This document shows, in pieces, positions 16,351-23,482 of a stretch of 64,000 nt of DNA. The stretch comes from CAWJPW01 sp963844845 (GTDB taxonomy: Bacteria > Acidobacteriota > Thermoanaerobaculia > Thermoanaerobaculales > Sulfomarinibacteraceae). The translations under genes and the position numbers were made by a program. Position 1 is the first letter of the stretch. Each line of letters starts with the position of its first letter. The DNA lies in contig CAWJPW010000010.1 of NCBI GenBank assembly GCA_963844845.1, positions 348,278 to 412,277 of the forward strand. The letters run 5' to 3'. The notes beneath the pieces are model-generated. The model was not told the origin of the DNA, ran no database searches, and saw nothing but the letters and a program-made list of their open reading frames with translations.

Positions 16351-17337
16351 GTGAGTGAGCTGCACTGGCTTGACCGCCGCATCCTCTTCTTCGGCGGCAA
16401 GGGCGGCGTCGGCAAGACCACGTCTGCCACCGCCTTCGCGCTGCTCGCCTCCCAGGCGGGGCGCCGCACTCTCCTCGTCTCCACCGACCCGGCACACTCC
16501 ACCGGCGACATCCTCGAGGCCGACCTCGGACCCACCGAGCGGAGGATCACCGAGCACCTGTGGGCGCTGGAGATCGACGCCGAGAAGGAAGCGGCGACCT
16601 ACATCGATCACGTCCGCACCCACCTCCTGCGCGCCGTGCCGGAGCACCTCCGGTCCGAGATGGAGCGCCAGGTGGAGATCGCCCGGGTCTCGCCCGGCGC
16701 CGAGGAGGCGGCCCTCTTCGACCGCGTGGCCGAGCTGGTGCTGACGGTGCACGATCGCTACGACCTGGTGGTCTTCGACACCGCGCCCACCGGACACACA
16801 CTGCGCCTGCTCACCCTCCCCGAGCTGTTGCAGGCATGGATCGACGGCCTTCTCGAGCGCCGCAAGCGGGTCAACGAGCTGTCGGCGATGTGGCGCCAGA
16901 TGACCGTAGCCGGAAGCCCCGACGAGGAGATCACCGACCCGGTCGAGAAGATCCTCACGGCGCGGCGGCGGAAGTTCTACCAGATGCGGGAGCTCCTTCT
17001 GAGCCCTGGCGACACGGCCTTCATCTTCGTCCTGCTGGCCGAGCGGCTGCCGATCCTCGAGACCGCCAAGGCGGTGAAGATGCTGCACCGGTTCCAGGTC
17101 CCGGTTGGCGGCATCGTCGTCAACCGCATCCTCCCGGTCGATGCCGCCGGCCATCCCTTCCTGGCCGCCCGCAAGGAGCAGGAGCAGCGCTACATGAGAG
17201 AGATCGAGGCCACCTTCCCCGACCTGCCGCGGCTCGAGCTTCCCCTGCTGCCGCACGACGTCGTGGGGCCCGCCGCGCTTCAGGAGATCGTCGGCCACCT
17301 CGAGACCGCCATGCGAGGCGACAGCAGCCCCTCGTAG
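16351..17337 (+). CDS. ArsA/GET3 family ATPase
   Basis: The protein has 328 residues with the deviant Walker A motif FFGGKGGVGKTTSA, DPAHSTGD (switch I), LVVFDTAPTGHTLRLL (switch II) and GGIVVNRIL. It is a single-ATPase-domain protein like GET3 and bacterial ArsA homologues. No ArsB, ArsR or ArsD gene is near, so arsenite transport is not supported. Its stable partner is cstA plus the small CC-end-like protein, suggesting a maturation or membrane-delivery role (inference). GTG at 16351 is chosen because homology begins at SELHWLDRR; an ATG at 16285 would overlap the small gene. Confidence 0.85.
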   Translation: MSELHWLDRRILFFGGKGGVGKTTSATAFALLASQAGRRTLLVSTDPAHSTGDILEADLGPTERRITEHLWALEIDAEKEAATYIDHVRTHLLRAVPEHLRSEMERQVEIARVSPGAEEAALFDRVAELVLTVHDRYDLVVFDTAPTGHTLRLLTLPELLQAWIDGLLERRKRVNELSAMWRQMTVAGSPDEEITDPVEKILTARRRKFYQMRELLLSPGDTAFIFVLLAERLPILETAKAVKMLHRFQVPVGGIVVNRILPVDAAGHPFLAARKEQEQRYMREIEATFPDLPRLELPLLPHDVVGPAALQEIVGHLETAMRGDSSPS

Positions 17338-17365
17338 TGACCGAGGAGAAGACCCAAACGGGAAA

Positions 17366-17385
17366 GGCGCGGCCGAGGCCGCGCC
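17366..17385. terminator. terminator hairpin between convergent genes
   Basis: GGCGCGGCC and GGCCGCGCC form a GC-rich stem with a tight loop, between the end of the ArsA-like gene (+) and the end of the cytochrome gene (-). It can serve both strands. T-runs are weak. Confidence 0.6.
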
Positions 17386-17409
17386 CTGTGAATCAATAGA
17401 AAGTCTCGC

Positions 17410-17883
17410 TCAGTGAGACGGCGGGTTCTTGAACTCGTGGATGGCGCTCTTGTTGCTCAGGCTCGCCTTGAACTCGACCTTCTTGGAGTGCCCTTCACCA
17501 GTGTGGCACCCGTTGCAGGTCTCCTGGTTCGGCAAGATGAGTCCCGCCGCGAGCGCCTGCTCCTTGTCCTTCATGATGCTCATCTTCTTGTAGTCGCCGC
17601 CGGGGCCGTGGCACGCTTCGCACTGCACGCCGGCCATCTCCTCGCTGGAGTTGGTGGCGTGGCACTTCAGGCACGCAGGGCCGAATGCCTCGCCCTCGCG
17701 CCCGGCCTTGGCCGCCTCGGTGGCCTTGGCGTGAACCGTGCTCTCCCACGAGGTGTACTCCACCTTGTGGCACATCTTGCACTTGGTCGCGCCCACGTAC
17801 TCATGGTCGGCGGCCTGCGCCATGCTCACCATCCCCAAGACGACCACCACCGCCAGAGCTCCCCATACAACTGCTCGTTTCAT
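17410..17883 (-). CDS. periplasmic tetraheme cytochrome c (cytochrome c554-like)
   Basis: The protein has 157 residues with a signal peptide (cut after about AQA, residue 24) and four c-heme motifs: CKMCH, CLKCH, CEACH and CNGCH. Spacing and the phrase YVGATKCKMCHKVEYTSW are typical of the cytochrome c554 family of periplasmic electron shuttles. It lies downstream of the b-type and 11-heme cytochrome genes on the same strand, with a 71-base gap that has its own SD (GGAGGCGAC), and probably accepts electrons from that membrane module. Confidence 0.9.
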   Translation of the reverse strand: MKRAVVWGALAVVVVLGMVSMAQAADHEYVGATKCKMCHKVEYTSWESTVHAKATEAAKAGREGEAFGPACLKCHATNSSEEMAGVQCEACHGPGGDYKKMSIMKDKEQALAAGLILPNQETCNGCHTGEGHSKKVEFKASLSNKSAIHEFKNPPSH

Positions 17884-17954
17884 CCCAGTCGCCTCCTTTC
17901 CGCTCGGGACTCGCCCGAACGTTCCAACAATCTAGCAGACCCCGTGCTTCCCCA

Positions 17955-18755
17955 TCAAGGCGCACCGCCGAAGGGCGTCACGGTGTCGATGGCCACCGGA
18001 ACGGCGCGCAGCCACACCACCAGCGCAACGCACAGCAGGATCACCGCCAGCGACACAACCACGAAGCCGACGAAGCGCCGGCCGATAATCGTGGCTGGCT
18101 CAGCCGTCTCGCCCGCAACGATCCGCTCCAGCTCCTGCGGATGCTCCAGGGCATATAGCTCACGTCTCATGTGACCGGTGAACATCGACGGGTTCCAGTG
18201 CTTGACGTGCACGAAGTAGGTGTGCCAGGTGACGATGGCAAGGAGGGCCAGGGTCGCCTCGCCGCCGTGGGCGGCCTTGGCAGCGAGGATGAACTCCCCC
18301 GGCAGGAAGAGCCCGAAGCGCACCGGGTAGAGCATCATGATGCCGGTGCCAACCATTAGGACGGTGCCCCACACCAGCGACAGGTACTCCAGCTTCTCGG
18401 GCCACGAGAAGCGGTCGTAGCGCGGCTCGTCGCTGACGAGGCCGAGGTTGAATCGGATCTGCTGGAGGAAGTGACGGCCATCCTCGATCTTGGGCAGCAT
18501 GGTAAGCGGGTAACGGCGCACCACGTGCATCCAGAGGAGCTCCAGGGCGTGCCACACCAGCTGCAGGGCCATGACCGTGCCCAGGAAGTGGTGAACCGCG
18601 CGGATACGGGTGACACCGCCGAAGATGAGAACCACTCCGCGGGCCCAGTCGGCACGGGGGAACATCTGCGGGAAGCCGGTGAGCACCAGGCCGGCGAAGG
18701 TCACCAGCATGAGGGCATGGTTGATCATCTGACGTCGCGCGAAGCGCCGGATCAT
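17955..18755 (-). CDS. membrane cytochrome b subunit (formate dehydrogenase gamma/cytochrome b561-like)
   Basis: The protein has 266 residues with four to five predicted membrane helices. Candidate heme ligands are His in MINHALMLVTFAGLVLTGFP, VHHFLGTVMALQLVWHALEL, and TWHTYFVHVKHW, as in four-helix di-heme quinol-oxidising cytochromes. It overlaps the 11-heme cytochrome gene by 4 bases, so the two should form a complex moving electrons between the quinone pool and periplasmic c-hemes. Confidence 0.82.
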   Translation of the reverse strand: MIRRFARRQMINHALMLVTFAGLVLTGFPQMFPRADWARGVVLIFGGVTRIRAVHHFLGTVMALQLVWHALELLWMHVVRRYPLTMLPKIEDGRHFLQQIRFNLGLVSDEPRYDRFSWPEKLEYLSLVWGTVLMVGTGIMMLYPVRFGLFLPGEFILAAKAAHGGEATLALLAIVTWHTYFVHVKHWNPSMFTGHMRRELYALEHPQELERIVAGETAEPATIIGRRFVGFVVVSLAVILLCVALVVWLRAVPVAIDTVTPFGGAP

Positions 18756-19984
18756 GACGCGTCCTCCTCATGGCCGGCAGCGTGGTGGCGGCGCGCCCGG
18801 CGCCAGTCGAGGGCGATGTAGACCAGGAAGAAACCGACGATGCCCGGGATCGCGAAGCGGTAGAAGAGCCGCACGTAGTAGATCCAGGGGTAGCGCTCGG
18901 GGCTGGGTATGTAGTGCCCCGTCCACGCCGACAGAAAGCGGGTGGTGGCCGAGGGATGGCACACACGGCAGCGCTGCAGCAGTTTCAGCTCGATCTGCTC
19001 GCGGCCGACGCCGTGCACCGGGTAGACGTCGTGGTATCCGTGGCAGTCGTAGCACACCGCCTGATTGAGGGGACGGTCCGGCGTGACGCTCTCGAAGAGC
19101 TGCGCGGTCGTCCCGTGGAAGTCGGCCACGTAGGTCTCGAAGACCTTGGTGGAGAGCCCGTACTTGGTCATCATCTCCTGGTCACTGTGGCAGCCGGCGC
19201 AGAGCTGTGGGCTATCCGCGCGAAACGCGGGGCTACGCGGATCGGCAGTGGCATGGGCGCGGTGGCAGTCGACACAGGTGGGCACGTCGGGGTTGTCGTC
19301 GCTCATCAGGGCCGCGCCGTGCACGCTGCTACGGTAGGTCTCGGCGATTCGGCCATGGCATTTCCCACAGGTGAACGAGATCTGCCGCCGCGACGTGCGT
19401 GCGTCCACCGCGCTCACCGGCTGGATGTCGTGCGCGCCGTGGCACGAAACGCAGGTGGCCGCCGCGGTGAGTCCCGCCAGCTGGACCCCGGTGCCGTGCA
19501 CGCCCGAGAGGTACTCGCGCTCCTCGTGGCAGCCCAGGCACACACCGCTCACGTTGTAGGGGTACATGGGCGAGGCTGAGTCGGTGACCGGCACGATGTC
19601 GTGTGCGCCGTGGCAGGTCCAGCATTGCACTACGAAGCTGTCATCACCGAGCGGGTCGCGGTGCACCGAGCTGTTGATCGCCGCCGCCTGCTCGTCGTGA
19701 CACGCCACGCAGGGGTTGCCCATAACCACGCCCTCCGGGTGCGGCCAACGGTCGATCCCCGAGTGGCAGTCGAGACAGGCGAGCCCGACATGCGCCGCGT
19801 AGGCCTCGCGGTCGACGACCAGCGCCTGGAGCTGGCGGTCCTCCAGCTCATGCCCGAGCGTGCTCGCGGCCGATCGCAGCGCGGCCGGGTCACCATGGCA
19901 CCCGAGGCAGTCCAGATCCTCCCCCTGAGCCGGCACGACGAGCGCCATCAGGACCAGGACCACACCGGCGAGAGATGCACGCAT
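18752..19984 (-). CDS. undecaheme (11 CxxCH) membrane-anchored c-type cytochrome
   Basis: The protein has 410 residues. A signal peptide (cut near AQG, residue 22) is followed by eleven CxxCH motifs: CLGCH, CLDCH, CVACH, CWTCH, CLGCH, CVSCH, CGKCH, CVDCH, CAGCH, CYDCH and CRVCH. Several are followed by GAHD or GYHD, giving distal His ligands. A C-terminal helix (residues about 378-398, IPGIVGFFLVYIALDW) anchors it to the inner membrane. ATG at 19984 has AGGAGG; upstream open sequence lacks homology. It is coupled to the cytochrome b gene. It probably conducts electrons from quinol to periplasmic acceptors. Confidence 0.9.
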   Translation of the reverse strand: MRASLAGVVLVLMALVVPAQGEDLDCLGCHGDPAALRSAASTLGHELEDRQLQALVVDREAYAAHVGLACLDCHSGIDRWPHPEGVVMGNPCVACHDEQAAAINSSVHRDPLGDDSFVVQCWTCHGAHDIVPVTDSASPMYPYNVSGVCLGCHEEREYLSGVHGTGVQLAGLTAAATCVSCHGAHDIQPVSAVDARTSRRQISFTCGKCHGRIAETYRSSVHGAALMSDDNPDVPTCVDCHRAHATADPRSPAFRADSPQLCAGCHSDQEMMTKYGLSTKVFETYVADFHGTTAQLFESVTPDRPLNQAVCYDCHGYHDVYPVHGVGREQIELKLLQRCRVCHPSATTRFLSAWTGHYIPSPERYPWIYYVRLFYRFAIPGIVGFFLVYIALDWRRARRHHAAGHEEDAS

Positions 19985-20070
19985 CACCGCCCTCCTTGCG
20001 GGAACAAATGCACATAAATTCACATGCTTGTCAAGTGTGATATTGCGACAAGTCCTCACAGAAATAGGCT
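19985..20070 (-). promoter_or_regulatory. promoter region of the cytochrome operon with inverted repeats
   Basis: This AT-rich gap holds on the minus strand a TTGACA (20034-20029) and two overlapping dyads: CTTGTC (20027-20032)/GACAAG (20047-20052), and TCACA/TGTGA arms around it. A redox-responsive CRP/FNR-type regulator would fit, but no perfect FNR box is present and the -10 is weak. Confidence 0.35.
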
Positions 20071-20091
20071 CACGTAGAGTCTGACGAGCAG

Positions 20092-22716
20092 TTACCACCG
20101 GCTGGGCTCGAGCCCCGAGAGCACGAGCAGCTGCCCGTTCATCGACCGCCGATTCATGACTAGGCGGCCGGTGGCGGCATCGATGGTGAGTGGCATGTTC
20201 TCCATCTGTGGTCCCGGCCGCCCGCCCAGGTCGAGGACGCCGCGGCGTTCCCAGGTCCACCTTCCCCGCCGCGCCTGCCACAGCTCGATTTCGGCGCCCG
20301 CCCGCCGCAGCTGCCAGAGCAGGGTACCGTCGGGGCTCCAGGCCAGCTGTCCCTGCTGCGTGCTGACCTGGACCGGCGCTCCGTCGTCAGCCGCCACCAC
20401 CCACGCCCCCTGAGCGGGGTCGGCGGCCTCGGTCCACACCACGAAGGCGACACTTTCTCCACCTGGGCTCCACACCGGGTACGAACCGTCACGGTCGGCG
20501 ATCTTGCGGGGCGAGCCGCCCGCCGCCGAGACCGTCCACACCCCGGCGGGGTCGCCGCCGGCAAAGGCCAAGCGACGTCCGTCCGGCGCCCACGCGGGGA
20601 ACTCCGAGCTGTTCACGCCGCTGGCAAGGGTCACAGGGTCGCCACCCGAGAGCGACCGCATCCGGAGCTCGACCTTCCCGTCATGCCGTCGCGCCAGGTA
20701 GGCGAGCCTCGCGCCATCGGGGGAGAAGGCAGGACAGGCCGCATCCTCCTCGAGCTCGGTGATCCGACGCTCCTCGCCGGAAGGGGTGCGCAGGAAGAGC
20801 GCCCGGGAGCCCCCCTCCATGCGGCGGTAGGACACCGCCCCATCGGCGCGCGCGCTCCCCCAACCTGCGCCGGGCACGCCGCACACGAGACAGTCCGCGG
20901 CGCCGCCGTCCGGGTCCACCGCCACCAGATCGGACATGCCGTCGTTGAAGGTCGCCGCCAGGCGAGTGCCGTCTGGCGAGATCGCGCCACCTCCAAGAAG
21001 CTTGACCGCGGGCAGCAGCGGCCGGGGCCCCTGCGACGTGAGCCGCTCCAGCTGCATCTCGTGAGTCACGAGCAGCGCCCGACCACCGGGACCCCACGAA
21101 AGACCGGAGACCCGTCCCCCCGCAGTCATCCACTCTTGCGGCTCGCCGCCGCCAGGTGACCACACCCAGATGCTCATCTCGATCTCATCGACGCCGGCGC
21201 CCAGCGCCAGGCGACCGTCCGGCCCGGGCACGACCATCTGCCACGGGCTCGCCGTGGTTCCCTTGAGAACGACCCGCTCACGCTCCGTTGCCAGGTCCAC
21301 CGACCACAGGCTGCGGGTCCCCTCCTCCGCGCGGCTGAAGATCAACCGGTCGTCGCCCAGCCAGGCGCCGCGTGCCGCCGACGGGACCACCAGGGTGGGC
21401 TCGCCACCCACCGCCGGCAGGACCTCCAAGCGGGCCATCTCACCCACCAGCGAGGTCACTGCAACTGCCTTGCCGTCCGGGGAGAAGCGCGGCCACGAGA
21501 GGATTTCTCCCGGCTCCCCCTGGGCGATCACCTGGACCTCGCCGCCTCCGGACGGCACCACCAACAGCTCGCCGTGATCGCCGATGAGCCGCTCCGCCAC
21601 CAGGCGTCCGCCGCTGGGGTCCCAGTTGGGGTGGAGCACTTGGCCCGGCCCGTCGATGAGGGTCCTCGCACCCCACCGCCCGGCATCGGGGCGCAGCGGC
21701 TCGCGCCCTGACCGCCCCAGGGTCAGGCCGCCCGCCACGGCCAGCGCCGCCACCAGTAGCGTCACCCCTGCCCAGCGGCTCGCGCGACGCCTGCGGTCCA
21801 GCCGAACCGCCTCGGGCACCGCCTGGGTCGACGCGCCGCGCGCCAACGTCGGTTCGCCCTCCATCCCCACGACCGCGAGGTCCCGCGCCAGAGCGGCTCC
21901 GCCCGGGTAACGGCGGCCGGAATCGCGCTGCAGGCAGCGCTCCACCACCGCTGCAAGCCACGCCGGCGTCTCCGGGGCGACATCGGAGAGGCGGGGGTAC
22001 TCCGCCTTGACCACGGCATGGAGCACCGCCACCGGTGTGGCCCCGGTGAAGGCGCGGCGGCCGGTGAGGAGCTCGTACAGCACGGCGCCGCAGGAGAACA
22101 CGTCGGAGGCGGGTCCCACGTCGCCGCCCAGAGCCTGCTCCGGCGCCATGTAGGCGCATGACCCGAGCACCATTCCGGGCTCGGTGAGGGTCTGCTCTGG
22201 GCTGCCGTCCCGGGGTCTGAGAAGCCGCGCCAGGCCGAAGTCCAGCACCTTCACGTGGTCGCCCGGGGCCACCATGATGTTGGACGGCTTGAGGTCGCGG
22301 TGCACGATGCCGGCCGAGTGGGCAGCGGCGAGGGCCTCCGCCACCTGTTGGATCAGCGAGACCGCCCGCCCCACGGCGACCGGTCCAGCAGCCAGCTCCG
22401 TCATCAGCGACCGGCCCGGTACCAGCTCCATCACCAGGAAGGGCACCTCCTGGCCGGTGCCGGGGTCCTCGGTGCCCACGTCGAAGACGGTGACGACGTG
22501 AGGGTGGAGCAACCGTGCCATGGCCAGTGCCTCGCGTTCGAAGCGCTGGCGGGCGGAGTCGTCGGCGAGCAGTGTCTCGGGCAGGACCTTCACCGCCACC
22601 TCGCGCAGCAGACGCTCGTCCCGCGCCACCCAGATGGAACCCATCCCGCCCCGCGCCAGTCGCCGCACCAGGCGATACCGTCCGACTCGCTGTCCTTCGC
22701 TGAGCTCGAGGATCAT
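20092..22716 (-). CDS. transmembrane Ser/Thr protein kinase with PD40/TolB-like propeller
   Basis: The protein has 874 residues. The kinase domain (about 13-270) has GRYRLVRRLARGGMGSIW, VAVKVLP (ATP Lys), HRDLKPSNIM (catalytic loop), DFGLA and APEQALGG. One membrane helix follows (about 305-325). The rest is a beta-propeller of WD40-like repeats (SPDGKAVAV, SPDGTRLAA, APDGRRLAF, SPDGTLLW). The kinase is cytoplasmic and the propeller outside, as in many acidobacterial and deltaproteobacterial kinases. Start at 22716 is supported by homology; no strong SD is visible. A SpoIIE-type phosphatase is the next coding gene upstream, past a repeat island. Confidence 0.88.
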   Translation of the reverse strand: MILELSEGQRVGRYRLVRRLARGGMGSIWVARDERLLREVAVKVLPETLLADDSARQRFEREALAMARLLHPHVVTVFDVGTEDPGTGQEVPFLVMELVPGRSLMTELAAGPVAVGRAVSLIQQVAEALAAAHSAGIVHRDLKPSNIMVAPGDHVKVLDFGLARLLRPRDGSPEQTLTEPGMVLGSCAYMAPEQALGGDVGPASDVFSCGAVLYELLTGRRAFTGATPVAVLHAVVKAEYPRLSDVAPETPAWLAAVVERCLQRDSGRRYPGGAALARDLAVVGMEGEPTLARGASTQAVPEAVRLDRRRRASRWAGVTLLVAALAVAGGLTLGRSGREPLRPDAGRWGARTLIDGPGQVLHPNWDPSGGRLVAERLIGDHGELLVVPSGGGEVQVIAQGEPGEILSWPRFSPDGKAVAVTSLVGEMARLEVLPAVGGEPTLVVPSAARGAWLGDDRLIFSRAEEGTRSLWSVDLATERERVVLKGTTASPWQMVVPGPDGRLALGAGVDEIEMSIWVWSPGGGEPQEWMTAGGRVSGLSWGPGGRALLVTHEMQLERLTSQGPRPLLPAVKLLGGGAISPDGTRLAATFNDGMSDLVAVDPDGGAADCLVCGVPGAGWGSARADGAVSYRRMEGGSRALFLRTPSGEERRITELEEDAACPAFSPDGARLAYLARRHDGKVELRMRSLSGGDPVTLASGVNSSEFPAWAPDGRRLAFAGGDPAGVWTVSAAGGSPRKIADRDGSYPVWSPGGESVAFVVWTEAADPAQGAWVVAADDGAPVQVSTQQGQLAWSPDGTLLWQLRRAGAEIELWQARRGRWTWERRGVLDLGGRPGPQMENMPLTIDAATGRLVMNRRSMNGQLLVLSGLEPSRW

Positions 22717-22779
22717 CGTGAGACCATGATACGGCACGAGCTGGCGAGGACGCCCGCGTGGCGGCGAAGCGTGTCTATC

Positions 22780-23040
22780 ATGCCGCCCGGGGCACGCCGG
22801 CCCGGTACGCCCGAGAACATGCTCAGGGAGGGTAGAGAGAACCCGCTCTCTCTGTAATGAACAAGTCGCGCCTTCGGCGGCTGGGCCGCGGCTTCGCCGC
22901 GTCCCGGGGAGTGGCTCCTGCGGCTTCTGCTGCGGCCCGCGATGCGGCGCTCGCGACAAGTTCGCCCGCCACTCCCCTTCACGACGCCATGTCCCACCCA
23001 CCCGGTGCCGTCGTCTGCGGCGACGGAAGACAGCGTTCCA
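22780..23040. repeat. large intergenic repeat, copy A, module 1
   Basis: This module shares long stretches with 37.00-37.40 kb, for example GGCCCGGTACGCCCGA, GGGTAG-GAGAACCCGCTCTC, and GACGCCATGTCCCACCC near its end. No gene is supported in it. It lies directly upstream of the kinase. Confidence 0.75.
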
Positions 23041-23430
23041 ACCATTACCGTCATCCTGAGCAAGCGGAGGCCCGAAGGGCCGGAGCGCGCCGAAGGACCC
23101 CCTGGCCGAAGCCGGCGCAAACCTGCAGCCAGGGTCGGGGGCCCACCAGAGCACAGGTCCTCCGGCGGGCGTGCCGTCCTTGACGTCTTCCCTGGAGCAC
23201 ACTCTCCCTTGCCGCGCGTTGGCGGGAAACGCCAAGGGGGGCTCCCACGGCCCTCGGCGCCCGGAGCAGTGGCCCCAAACGACCAAGCAGGCGACTCGGC
23301 GCTGAGGGCTCGAGGGCGGCCCGCTTGCCGCCCGCCGGCGCACGCCGTTGCCGCCCTCGGGACCGCGCCGACGGGCGGCGGCACCGCCGCCGCCCGGGAG
23401 CCGGTGCCCGCATCACCCTCGGCCACCATT
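23041..23430. repeat. large intergenic repeat, copy A, module 2
   Basis: It begins GTCATCCTGAGCAAGCGG (23052) and ends GGAGCCGGTGCCCGCATCACC. It is closely similar to 37397-37795 and, inverted, to 7425-7790. The reverse strand encodes the phrase FGALRPFGPPLAQDD, a translation signature of a common intergenic repeat in several GC-rich phyla (from memory). Confidence 0.8.
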
Positions 23431-23482
23431 CCCATGCCCCATGGCCCCCGCCGGAATCGCCGTGGCCGGGAGGGACGCGACG

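Noticed and set aside
16351..17337. Arsenic resistance locus
   Set aside because: The ATPase resembles ArsA, but no arsB, arsR, arsD or arsC is near and its stable partner is cstA.
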